Part shown: in pieces, positions 24,460 through 32,486 of the stretch
Numbering within the stretch: position 1 is the stretch's first letter
Layout: each line of letters opens with the position of its first letter
Assembly (NCBI GenBank): GCA_022072255.1
Contig: JAJVHZ010000121.1
Coordinates: forward strand, 1 to 38,072
DNA: 38,072 nt
DNA from: Gammaproteobacteria bacterium
GTDB taxonomy: Bacteria > Pseudomonadota > Gammaproteobacteria > JAJPIJ01
Direction: 5' to 3'
Notes under the pieces: generated by a model
Seen by the model: only the letters and a program-made list of their open reading frames with translations
Database searches by the model: none
What the model was told of the DNA's origin: nothing
Program-made: the position numbers and the translations under genes

Positions 24460-25824
24460 ATGAAGTTCGAGACCGTCAACCCCGCCACCGGCGAGCACCT
24501 GCAATCCTACCCGTTCCTGGACGAGGGCGAACTCCAGGACGCACTCGCGGCGGTCGGCGCCGCCGCCGCGGACTGGCGCGCCACGCCGATCGCCGAGCGC
24601 GCCGCGCCGATGCGCCGCGCCGGGGAAGTGCTGCGCGCGCGCCGCGATGAGTTCGCGGCGATCATCTGCACGGAGATGGGCAAGCTCATCAGGGAGGCGC
24701 GCGCGGAGGTCGAGAAATGCGCGTGGGTGTGCGAGTACTACGCCGAGGAGGCCGCCCGCATGCTCGCGGACGAGCCGGTCGTCACCGACGCCGGCCACAG
24801 CTACGTCGCCTACCAGCCGCTCGGCGTGGTGCTGGCGGTCATGCCGTGGAATTTCCCGTTCTGGCAGGCCTTCCGTTTCGCCGCCCCCGGGGTCATGGCG
24901 GGCAATTGCGGGATCCTCAAGCACGCCCCCAACGTGCCGCGCTGCGCGCTCGCCATCGAGGAGGTGTTCACGCAGGCGGGCTTCCCGCGCGGGGTCTTCC
25001 GCACGCTGTTCATCGACACCGATCAGGCCGCGCGCGTGATCGACGATCCGCGCGTGCACGCGGTCACGCTCACCGGCAGCGAGGCCGCGGGACGGAAGGT
25101 GGCACAACGCGCGGGCGCGGCGCTGAAGAAGGCGGTGCTCGAGCTCGGCGGCTCGGATCCGTTCATCGTGCTGGAGGATGCCGATCTCGATCTCGCCGCG
25201 TCCACCGCCGTGGCCGCGCGCTACATGAACGCCGGGCAGAGCTGCATCGCGGCCAAACGCTTCATCCTCACCCGGGGCATCGCCGATGAGTTCCTCGTCC
25301 GCTTCAAGGCGGGGGTGGAGAACCTGCGCCCCGGTGATCCGATGCAGGAGTCGACCACGCTCGCGCCGATGGCGCGCGCCGACCTGCGCGACGGCCTGCA
25401 CGCGCAGGTGCGCGACAGCCTGGCGAAGGGCGCGCTCGCGGTGACCGGCTGCGAGCCGATCGCCGGACCGGGCTGGTACTACGCACCGTCCATCCTCGAT
25501 CGTGTCACGCCGGGCGTGCGCGCTTACGAGGAGGAGTTGTTCGGACCGGTGGCGATCGTCATCCGCGTTGGCGACGAGTCCGAGGCGGTGCGCGTGGCCA
25601 ACGGTTCGCGCTACGGCCTCGGCGCCAGCGTGTGGACCCGTGACGCCGCGCGCGGCGAGCGCGTGGCGCGCCTGCTGGAGAGCGGGATGGCCTTCGTCAA
25701 CGGGCTGGTCAAGAGCGACCCGCGCCTGCCGTTCGGGGGCGTGAAGGCCTCCGGCTTCGGCCGCGAGTGCTCGCATCACGGCATCCGCGAATTCACCAAC
25801 GTGAAGACGGTCTGGGTCCGCTGA
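24460..25824 (+). CDS. NAD(P)-dependent aldehyde dehydrogenase, succinate-semialdehyde type
   Basis: The protein has 454 residues, matching the shorter succinate-semialdehyde dehydrogenase group (about 455). It shows the N-terminal NPATGE, the cofactor-binding [10 protein letters not shown], the catalytic base Glu228 in LELGGSDPF, the nucleophile Cys262 in [11 protein letters not shown], and the C-terminal [14 protein letters not shown]. It oxidises an aldehyde, probably succinate semialdehyde, to the acid using NAD+ or NADP+ in the cytoplasm. No GABA transaminase or transporter is adjacent, so the substrate is inferred only from family resemblance. Confidence 0.92.
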   Translation: MKFETVNPATGEHLQSYPFLDEGELQDALAAVGAAAADWRATPIAERAAPMRRAGEVLRARRDEFAAIICTEMGKLIREARAEVEKCAWVCEYYAEEAARMLADEPVVTDAGHSYVAYQPLGVVLAVMPWNFPFWQAFRFAAPGVMAGNCGILKHAPNVPRCALAIEEVFTQAGFPRGVFRTLFIDTDQAARVIDDPRVHAVTLTGSEAAGRKVAQRAGAALKKAVLELGGSDPFIVLEDADLDLAASTAVAARYMNAGQSCIAAKRFILTRGIADEFLVRFKAGVENLRPGDPMQESTTLAPMARADLRDGLHAQVRDSLAKGALAVTGCEPIAGPGWYYAPSILDRVTPGVRAYEEELFGPVAIVIRVGDESEAVRVANGSRYGLGASVWTRDAARGERVARLLESGMAFVNGLVKSDPRLPFGGVKASGFGRECSHHGIREFTNVKTVWVR

Positions 25825-26026
25825 TCGTCCCTCCCAGCGACGGCCGACGGAACCTCGAACGCGGCAAACCGTTTCCCCCTGGCGGCATGAACCGGCCCTG
25901 GCCGCCCTGCACGTTCCTGCCGATTCCGGGCCGGCAGTCCGCGCTGCCTTCAGAATTATCAGCGGGTTGTGTGATTGGAACGCGAGTTGCTCTCAAGCCT
26001 GGCATCCAGTACGGAGCCACGCACAC

Positions 26027-26572
26027 ATGGCAGTCGCAACCATCGCGGGGGCCGATGCCGCCGCCACCGCCAGCGCACAGGGCAGCACTTCCGCCGGCGC
26101 GAAGCTGTTTGGCGGCAAGGGCGTTTCCTTCATGGACATCCTGCGCATCGCCGGTGGCGGCCTGATCGGCGGGCCGATCGGCGCGGGCATCGCCTTCGCC
26201 AGCGTGCTCGCGGAGAAGGTCTTCCGCAAGGATGACGCGCCGGAAGCCGCGGCGACCGCAGCCGAACCACCGGCGCAAGCGGTGGTGCAGACCGCGCCGG
26301 AGATCCGGCCCGGGGGCTGGATGGTCAACATGGCCTACGGCGGGCGCGACCCCTACCAGTGGACCCCCTCGGCGCGCATCGACGCCGCCGGCGGCGCGCC
26401 GGATGCGAGGGTCGCGGCCAACACCGCGATCAACGATCCCCGCCTGCCGGCCGCGGCGGCAGTCGCGAAGGAGCGGCCGGGCGGCTGGATCATCAACGCG
26501 ACCTACTCGGCGCAGGACGCCTACGAGGAGACCCGCAACGCCCTGCTCTCCCGCCTGCGTGCCGAGGCCTGA
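26027..26572 (+). CDS. unknown protein with a glycine-rich helix and two RPGGW repeats
   Basis: The protein has 181 residues. I chose the ATG at 26027 because translation from the earlier in-frame start (25967) adds Cys/Trp-rich sequence without a ribosome site. An Ala/Thr-rich head leads to a hydrophobic, glycine-zipper-like helix (about 42-65, GGGLIGGPIGAGIAFASVL). A Pro/Ala linker is followed by two copies of a short module: RPGGWMVNMAY at 94-104 and RPGGWIINATY at 150-160, each followed by an acidic/aromatic tail (GGRDPYQWT; SAQDAYEETR). The C-terminus is a charged helix. The family is not recognised. It may be a membrane-linked structural or surface protein. It ends 15 bases from the oppositely oriented lipoprotein gene. 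Confidence 0.65.
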   Translation: MAVATIAGADAAATASAQGSTSAGAKLFGGKGVSFMDILRIAGGGLIGGPIGAGIAFASVLAEKVFRKDDAPEAAATAAEPPAQAVVQTAPEIRPGGWMVNMAYGGRDPYQWTPSARIDAAGGAPDARVAANTAINDPRLPAAAAVAKERPGGWIINATYSAQDAYEETRNALLSRLRAEA

Positions 26573-26587
26573 GACGGGGCCGCACGC

Positions 26588-27307
26588 TCAGCGGTAGCCG
26601 GCAAGCTCCTGCACGTAGGTACCGGCCTTCAGATAGGGGCTGGCGGAGGTCTCGCGGCGCTCCGATCGCACCAGCCCTACCCCCGGGGCGTACCAGTCGG
26701 TGTGCTCGACGTCGACGTGGCCGAAGTTCGCGCCCTGATTCACCCGCACGATCGCGCTGCCGGATGCCGTCACTTTCAGACAGCCGCCGAACGTGCCGGC
26801 CGGCACGGCAACCGTCTCCCCGGCCGATGCGATGGAATACCCGAGCGTAACCGGTACCTCACGGTCGCGGATGCGCTCGCCGGCGTCGTAGAAGATGCTC
26901 TCGATGAGCGTCAACCGGCTGGTGAGCGACCACTTGGTGCCGGCGACGTAGGGCGCGCGCAGTATGAAGTGCGCCGGGCCGTCCCTGCGCACCCGGCCGT
27001 CGATGCCGCGCCGCGTGGCCACGCGGCGCACGCCGTCGGCGTCGCTCACGTAGTAGCCGCGGGAATTGCCGGTGTACTCGATCACGCCGACCGGCCCGTC
27101 TTCATCATCGATCGTGCCCAGTGAACGCACCTGCATCGTGGAGCGGACCGTCTCGTCGAGCACCGTCGTCGTCACGACATAGTCCCACGACCGGCCCGCG
27201 TCGAGCGGGAAAAACGTCTCGGGAGGACCGCCGCAACCGGCGAGCATCATCACGGTCGCGAACACCGCGCCTGACACGCGCGCGGGGGGTCTTGGACGAA
27301 GCGGCAT
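26588..27307 (-). CDS. lipoprotein of unknown function
   Basis: The protein has 239 residues from the ATG at 27307 (a GTG three bases earlier is possible). The signal ends in lipobox LAGC (Cys25) after a hydrophobic run, with GGPPETFFPLDAG next, so outer-membrane sorting is likely. The body is beta-rich: SWDYVVTTTV, GVIEYTGNSRGYYVSD, and the C-terminal motif WYAPGVGLVRSE...SPYLKAGTYV. The FPLDAGRSW[DE]Y opening and the APGVGLV[RK]SE pattern recur in small predicted secreted proteins of proteobacteria with no assigned role. It lies 87 bases downstream of the membrane protein on the same strand, but a good extended -10 precedes its start. Confidence 0.78.
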   Translation of the reverse strand: MPLRPRPPARVSGAVFATVMMLAGCGGPPETFFPLDAGRSWDYVVTTTVLDETVRSTMQVRSLGTIDDEDGPVGVIEYTGNSRGYYVSDADGVRRVATRRGIDGRVRRDGPAHFILRAPYVAGTKWSLTSRLTLIESIFYDAGERIRDREVPVTLGYSIASAGETVAVPAGTFGGCLKVTASGSAIVRVNQGANFGHVDVEHTDWYAPGVGLVRSERRETSASPYLKAGTYVQELAGYR

Positions 27308-27316
27308 CACCGCCGC

Positions 27317-27322
27317 ATCGTA
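27317..27322 (-). promoter_or_regulatory. putative extended -10 element of the lipoprotein gene
   Basis: The minus strand reads TGCTACGAT, a TGn-extended -10, nine bases before the ATG. This again leaves little or no room for a leader. Confidence 0.4.
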
Positions 27323-27394
27323 GCACCTCGGTGCGATCGTGCAGAGGGCCGCCCGCCCCTGGCGTCGGGCAGTACCTGCACCGCCGCTCGCGGC

Positions 27395-29137
27395 TCACGC
27401 CGCGATGCCGGCGGAGCGCTGACTGTCGGCGTACCGATCCGCGCGCGGCGCCCACTCCGGCAACAGGAGCTCGAGCAGGCGCCGCATGCTGCCGGCGGTG
27501 CCCGTCGACATGCGCAGGATCCTCGCCGTGGAGCCCACGGGCACCAGCGGTCCGCGCGCGGAACGCTTGCTCCACTGGTCCTGCAATACCTTCTCCAGCA
27601 ACGCGTGATCGGTGCTCGCGTCGGTCAGGAACACCACCCTGGAGAGGCTCACATTGCCGAGCAGCGCCCCGATCTCGAAGGTGCAGCCGAGGTTGCGGGC
27701 GTCGAAGCCGCGCAGATCCATGAGCACCGCATCGCTCATCATCGCCAGCGTTCTGACCGTCATCTGCCAGACGGTGTCGTGACAGAACAGCCCGCTGTAG
27801 CGGTAGCGCCCGTCGGGATCCTGCCGGTAGTCGAGCGCCTGCAGCCGTTCCTCGAGGCCCGCGCGGCCGGCGACGAACCGGCGCGAGAGCCGTCCGGTCA
27901 GGAACTCCAGCAACTCGCCCGGTTCGATCATGCGGGTGATGAGATCCGGGCCGGCGACCATGGAGACGCTTCCGACATGCTGCCAGAGGATGCGGAAGTC
28001 GTCGAAGAAGTTTTCGCTGCGCCCGCCGAGCCCGAACACGCGCAACAGCAACACATGGCGCGGCAGCGCGGGCATCGCGATCGCCGACAGCAGCGTGAAT
28101 CCGGCATGCACCACCAGCTTGTAGGCGATGAACGCGAACAGCGGTAACAGCGCCCATCCCCGGCCGTAGAGCATCAGATCGACGCAGTGCGCGACCGCGA
28201 ACAGCAGCCACACCGAATCGACGACGAGGGCCTGCTCGCCCAGCAGCTTGCGGTCGTAGCGTCTGCTGAGCCAGCGCGCCAGCAACCAGCCGCCGATAAT
28301 TGCGAGGAGGAAATCGCCCAGAACGAGTCCCAGGAGCATGCCACGGCCCCCGATGCCCGGCACGCTGCCGGCGCTCGCGGCAGCGAGCATACGCTCCTCG
28401 CCGGCAGCGACCCAGCCGACGCACAGCAGGGCGCCGACGGCGCTGGCGAGCATCAGTGTCGCGACGAGGGTACCCACGGAGCGCACGGCACGCAGCAGGA
28501 AGGCGATCGCAAGCAGCGTCGGGATGCCGCCCTTCAGCCCCCAGAACAGCAGCAGATCCCGGGTTCCTGCCTCCGCGTCGTGCGCCGGCGCGATCACGGT
28601 GAGCACGGCGATCACGGCAAAGTACCCGGCCGCCATCCATGCGCGCTGCGCGCGGCTGCAGGCGGCGGTGAGCACCAGCACGATCACCACCGGCCACAGG
28701 TATGTCCACAGGAGCACGGCAATCTTCGTGTATGGCAGCGGCTCGGCAGAATCGGCCAGCATGACGGCGCCGGTCATGACCGCCGCGAAGGCCAGTCCGC
28801 CCAGGCCGTAGACGGTGCCATTGCGCCATGGGCCGTTCAGCGCGCCGCGCACGAGTTGCGCGTCGCAGTTGCCGACCGCGCTCATCTCCTCGGCGTCCTC
28901 CATCACCACCTCGAGCGGCCGCGACCGGGCCGGCAGCAGCGACGGGGAGGCCCGCTCGTACGCCGCGCTCTCGGTGTCGTCGGCCGAAACGGCCTGGCTC
29001 GTGGCGCGCATGCGCCGCAACACCGCACGCTTGTAGAGGAACAGGATCAGCATCGACAGCGGCACGGCCAGCAGCGCAGCCGTGACCAGGCAGAACGCCA
29101 CGAAGGCGGGCAGGAGGTCAGGTGGTGCCCCGCTCAT
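27395..29137 (-). CDS. polytopic membrane protein with Rossmann-like C-terminal domain
   Basis: The protein has 580 residues. One N-terminal helix (about 12-36) and a cytoplasmic or periplasmic acidic loop (about 45-100) precede roughly eight more helices up to about residue 360. A soluble domain follows, with a basic and Phe-rich start (RVFGLGGRSENFFDDFR), then SMVAGPDLITRMIEPGE, a LFCHDTVWQ loop, and two strand-like blocks DAVLMDLRGF and SRVVFLTDAST. The alternation of strands and helices with acid at strand ends suggests a Rossmann or TIR/SLOG-like fold, which would act in the cytoplasm. No named family is recognised with confidence. It is divergent from the SLOG-like gene across a 533-base gap and is a plausible membrane arm of the neighbouring conflict-type cluster. 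Confidence 0.75.
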   Translation of the reverse strand: MSGAPPDLLPAFVAFCLVTAALLAVPLSMLILFLYKRAVLRRMRATSQAVSADDTESAAYERASPSLLPARSRPLEVVMEDAEEMSAVGNCDAQLVRGALNGPWRNGTVYGLGGLAFAAVMTGAVMLADSAEPLPYTKIAVLLWTYLWPVVIVLVLTAACSRAQRAWMAAGYFAVIAVLTVIAPAHDAEAGTRDLLLFWGLKGGIPTLLAIAFLLRAVRSVGTLVATLMLASAVGALLCVGWVAAGEERMLAAASAGSVPGIGGRGMLLGLVLGDFLLAIIGGWLLARWLSRRYDRKLLGEQALVVDSVWLLFAVAHCVDLMLYGRGWALLPLFAFIAYKLVVHAGFTLLSAIAMPALPRHVLLLRVFGLGGRSENFFDDFRILWQHVGSVSMVAGPDLITRMIEPGELLEFLTGRLSRRFVAGRAGLEERLQALDYRQDPDGRYRYSGLFCHDTVWQMTVRTLAMMSDAVLMDLRGFDARNLGCTFEIGALLGNVSLSRVVFLTDASTDHALLEKVLQDQWSKRSARGPLVPVGSTARILRMSTGTAGSMRRLLELLLPEWAPRADRYADSQRSAGIAA

Positions 29138-29670
29138 GACGAAGTTTCACCCCGGTTACGCGTAGACATTCATCCAATCCCCGCCGCCTGCGTCTGCGAC
29201 TGGCCGCCGTGCGTGCAGACTCGCGGCAGGCTCAGCGGCCGGCGCCGCGGACCGCCCGGACCAGGCATCGCCCCGAGCCTCGTCGGTTCATGCGGGGTTG
29301 CGCCGTGCACAGGCGTGGAGAGGCATCGCTGACAGGGCTGCGATTGCGGTCTGGTCGGGGCGGCTGGCGTGGCGGCCTTGCCCCGGGCGCCGCGCAACCG
29401 CAGGTGCGACCGGAATTCGCTGAGCACAAAACGCGGATGCTGCATTCCCTGTGTCGTCGTGGCATCTCCCCCTCCTGAACAGTCGCACCACGCTGATCTG
29501 AAGTTAAGCAACGCGCGGCCGCGGCTTCAAGTTCACCATCTCCGGCGCGCGCTTTCAGCGCAACTCGTCGCACAAACGCATTCATCTTCGAAGCATCGAT
29601 CGCCGCCGGTGCGCGTGCCCGCGATGCGCCAAGCGGATAGACTGATGCGGCGCGAGGAGTACCGGCGGCG
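29138..29670. other. 533-base intergenic region between divergent genes
   Basis: I see no convincing gene here; short open frames on both strands lack ribosome sites and recognisable products. It must hold the promoters of the membrane protein (minus) and the SLOG-like protein (plus). An imperfect inverted repeat lies at 29499-29535 and a TAGACT -10-like hexamer at 29638-29643. For so gene-dense a region the gap is long, and a small RNA or leader is possible but not shown. Confidence 0.4.
29499..29535. repeat. imperfect inverted repeat around a GC palindrome
   Basis: TGAAGTTAAGC (29499-29509) is nearly complementary to GCTTCAAGTTCA (29524-29535), with one base slipped and one mismatch. The centre contains the palindrome CGCGGCCGCG. 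No T tract follows, so it is not a standard terminator. It could be an operator for the divergent pair. Confidence 0.35.
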
Positions 29671-30315
29671 ATGACTCACGAATGCCACAATCGCACAATC
29701 GTCTTCAGCGGCCACATGATCGACGCGGTGGATCGATCCCGGCCGCGCTTTCCGCCCGAGATCGAACCCGGGGCGGCGCTCGCGATCGACGCGATGCTGA
29801 ACAGGCTGGGGATCGGAGCGGAAACCCTGGGGATCACCGAGGGCGCCTGCGGCGGCGACCTCCTCTTCACCGAGTCCATGCTGGCGCGCGGCGCGCCCGT
29901 GGAACTGTACCTGCCGTTCGGGCGGCAGCGATTCCTGCGCACCTCCGTTGGCTACCCGAAGATCCCTTCCGCGGTTCCGGACCGCTGGTCGCAGCGCTTC
30001 TTCCGCGTGCTCGCCCACCCCTCGGTGCGCTGCGTGGAAATGGACGCCGCCAGCGGCCCGGACGCGGGCGCAGAACCCTACGTGCGCTGCAATCTGCGCA
30101 TGATCGAGGCGGCCATCGGCCACGGCAGCGGTGCGCTCGAGCTCATCTGCCTGTGGGACGGCATCGACAGCGACATGGCCGGCGGCACGGCGCACATGGT
30201 CGAGGCGGTGCGGCGCCGCGGCGGCCGCATCCACTGGATCGACATACGCCCGCTGCTCGACGCGACAGGGGGCGCTCCGGACCCAGCGCATTCCACGACC
30301 CCTACAGGCGGCTGA
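29671..30315 (+). CDS. SLOG-like predicted nucleotide-ligand sensor protein
   Basis: The protein has 214 residues. The ATG at 29671 has GAGGAG at 29654-29659. It starts NRTIVFSGHMIDAVDR, then RFPPEIEPGAALAIDAML, then the Gly-rich loop EGACGGDLLFTESMLARGAP and LPFGRQRFLRTSV. This order (first strand ending in SGH, a helix, an ACG[AG]DLLF-type loop, then a strand ending LPF) is the layout of LOG/SLOG Rossmann domains. It closely resembles the N-terminal domain found before TPR regions in some bacterial signalling proteins. SLOG proteins are predicted to bind or process nucleotide-derived signals in conflict systems. Here the domain stands alone, about 150 residues plus a C-terminal strand-helix (GGRIHWIDIRPLL). 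It overlaps the TIR gene tail to tail by 14 bases. Confidence 0.72.
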   Translation: MTHECHNRTIVFSGHMIDAVDRSRPRFPPEIEPGAALAIDAMLNRLGIGAETLGITEGACGGDLLFTESMLARGAPVELYLPFGRQRFLRTSVGYPKIPSAVPDRWSQRFFRVLAHPSVRCVEMDAASGPDAGAEPYVRCNLRMIEAAIGHGSGALELICLWDGIDSDMAGGTAHMVEAVRRRGGRIHWIDIRPLLDATGGAPDPAHSTTPTGG

Positions 30316-32380
30316 AGGAGATCTCCAGTGTTTCCGCGGCGCCGCTCACCAGCCGATCGACCGTGATGGCGACGTAACTTCCCTCGTTCGTGCGCAGGCA
30401 GAGCTGCTTGCGCACCAGGTTGGCCGCGCTGCGCGCCTGCGTGGAGTATGTCGCCTGCCGGCAGCGTTCGGCGTCCGCCACACCCACCACCGCGTAGGCG
30501 GCGCCGTTGACCGGCTCCAGGTTGGTGCCGCTCACGTAGGGCCCGCCCCCGCCGGCGGGCTTGTAGGCCAGATCATCGGCGCCGCTCGCCGTCATCCTGC
30601 CGGCGTCGATGTCCGCGGCTGCACCCAGCCTGAGCGTCAACGTTCCGCGGCTCGGCGGTGGCGGCGGGAGCTCGGGCCCGCGCCGCGCAACGGTCAGCGC
30701 GATCGGTGCTCCCGGGCGGACGGCCGCGGCGCCGGGCAGCGGGTCCTGAGCGATGACCGTGCCTTCGGGACGATCGTCGACCGCGCGGTAGAACCGTTCG
30801 CCTGGCGTCATGCCGGCGTCCAGGATCCTGCGCTCGGCCGCGGCCAGCGTGAGGCCCACGAGCGCCGGCACGGCTGCGGCGGGTGCCTCCGGCGCGTAGA
30901 GGAGGGCGATGGTGGCGCCCCGGTGCACCGCCCTGCCCGGAGCCGGACTCTGGCTCAGCACCGTGCCCGGCGCCGCACCGGCCGGTGCCGCACCGATGGC
31001 CGCGCTCGCGACCAGACCTTGACGTGCGAGCGCCTCTTTCGCCGATCCGACCTCCATTCCCACCACGCGGCGAACGTGCACGAGATCGGCGGCCTCGTCG
31101 CGCTGCGCGACCGTGAGATCGATGCGCGCGCCCCGCGCCGCCTCGCTGCCTGCGAGCGGCGACTGCGACAGCACGCTGCCGGGTGCCGCCTCGGTGAGCT
31201 GCTGTCTGCGCACCGCGCCCAGCGTCAGGCCGGCTTCCGCGATCACCGCCTTCGCCGCCTCCAGGGACAGTCCGCTCACGTCCGGCACACGGATGGACGG
31301 CCCGGCAGGCACCGGTCGTTCTTCCACCGGCGGCGCCTCGCGGATCGGCCCGGACCCGAACGCCCCGATCGGTAGCGGCCCCGGGGGCGCCTTGGCGATG
31401 ACGATATCGACCGCGTAAGGCCCCCTGCCGGCGGGCACCGTGCCGGGCGGTGGCGATTGCGCCAGCACCTGCCCCGGCGGGACCTGGCTGGTCTCCCGCT
31501 CCGCGACGCGCCCGAGGGTCAGGCCCTGCTCCTGCAGCAGCGCCGCGGCATCCTCGCGGGTCCTGCCCGACAGGGCGGGCACCTCGCCGGCCGCGCTGGC
31601 GAGCACCACGTCCACGGCGCGCCCCCGCTTCACCACCAGCCCGGGGTCAGGATCCTGTCCGATGACGAGGTCGGCGCGGACGCCCTGCCGGTACTCGTGG
31701 TCCTGTGCCCCGAGTCGCAGGCCCGCACGCTCGAGCACGGATCGCGCCGCGCCGATCTCCAGCCGCGCGATGTCGGGAACCTCGGCGATGCCTGACGGCC
31801 ACCAGCGCTGCCAGGCCAGTCGGGCGCTGAAGACGAGCGCCAAGCCCAGCGCGGTGGCGTAGGCGAGTCGGGCGATGCGCGGCGTCCACCGCGCGAGCCG
31901 CCAGCCGAGCAGCCGCCGGGAGGGGATCTGCTTGCGGATCTGGCCGATGAGCTGCTCTACGTCCCCGTCCCAGCGCTCGTCGCGCAGCGCAAAGGCGTTG
32001 CGGCCGGCCAGTTCGCGCAACGCGGCGGGCAGCTCCGCCGCCGCCGGCATCCGCGCCTGCTCCACCAGCACCGGGATGACGACCAGGCCGCGGCGCAGCG
32101 CCGCGGCGATCTCCTGGCGCACGAAATCCCCCGCCTCCTCGAGGCGCCGCCCGCCGCCGGCGTTGCGACTGTCCAGCCACTCCCGCCCGATGATCGCCAA
32201 CAGCACGTCGCAGGCCCCGATGCGCCGCTCGATGGTCCTGGCGAAGTCGGAGCCCGCGTCGATGTCGCAGACGTCGATGAACACGCGGCGCTCGCCGAAG
32301 GTTGCGCGCAGGCGATCGAACAGCCTCCCGGTGTGTCCTGCGCTGTCGCTGCGCCGATAGCTGATGAATATTCCGCTCAT
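30302..32380 (-). CDS. TIR - transmembrane - five-PASTA fusion protein
   Basis: The protein has 692 residues. An N-terminal TIR domain (about 1-140) opens FISYRRSDSAGHTGRLFD, has a BB-loop-like DVCDIDAGSDF (37-47), and carries Glu90 in FVRQEI at the position of the NADase catalytic Glu. One membrane helix follows (about 170-189). Five PASTA repeats come next (about 197-262, 263-330, 362-427, 428-500, 501-568), each of the form VPx[ILV]xG...A...L...GL...G...V..Q.P..G....G..[IV].[LV].[VL]. A Pro-rich linker separates repeats 2 and 3. The last about 120 residues form a separate domain with two Cys (ERCRQA; QLCLRTNEGSYV). The TIR should be cytoplasmic and PASTA periplasmic. PASTA usually senses cell-wall fragments in Ser/Thr kinases; here the kinase is replaced by TIR. 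It lies 106 bases after the CHAT gene. Confidence 0.92.
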   Translation of the reverse strand: MSGIFISYRRSDSAGHTGRLFDRLRATFGERRVFIDVCDIDAGSDFARTIERRIGACDVLLAIIGREWLDSRNAGGGRRLEEAGDFVRQEIAAALRRGLVVIPVLVEQARMPAAAELPAALRELAGRNAFALRDERWDGDVEQLIGQIRKQIPSRRLLGWRLARWTPRIARLAYATALGLALVFSARLAWQRWWPSGIAEVPDIARLEIGAARSVLERAGLRLGAQDHEYRQGVRADLVIGQDPDPGLVVKRGRAVDVVLASAAGEVPALSGRTREDAAALLQEQGLTLGRVAERETSQVPPGQVLAQSPPPGTVPAGRGPYAVDIVIAKAPPGPLPIGAFGSGPIREAPPVEERPVPAGPSIRVPDVSGLSLEAAKAVIAEAGLTLGAVRRQQLTEAAPGSVLSQSPLAGSEAARGARIDLTVAQRDEAADLVHVRRVVGMEVGSAKEALARQGLVASAAIGAAPAGAAPGTVLSQSPAPGRAVHRGATIALLYAPEAPAAAVPALVGLTLAAAERRILDAGMTPGERFYRAVDDRPEGTVIAQDPLPGAAAVRPGAPIALTVARRGPELPPPPPSRGTLTLRLGAAADIDAGRMTASGADDLAYKPAGGGGPYVSGTNLEPVNGAAYAVVGVADAERCRQATYSTQARSAANLVRKQLCLRTNEGSYVAITVDRLVSGAAETLEISFSRL

Positions 32381-32486
32381 CGTCTTGCCAGGGCGGATGA
32401 TGCCCGTCGCGGCGGGGGGCCGAGGACCCCGCGCGCCATGGTCGTCGCGCGCGGCCTGTCTGCGCTGCCGGGCATGGGCGCGCCCG

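Noticed and set aside
32381-32486. A GC hairpin between the CHAT and TIR-PASTA genes as a terminator
   Set aside because: The GGGG/CCCC pairing is short and no T tract follows on the minus strand, so read-through into the TIR gene is expected.
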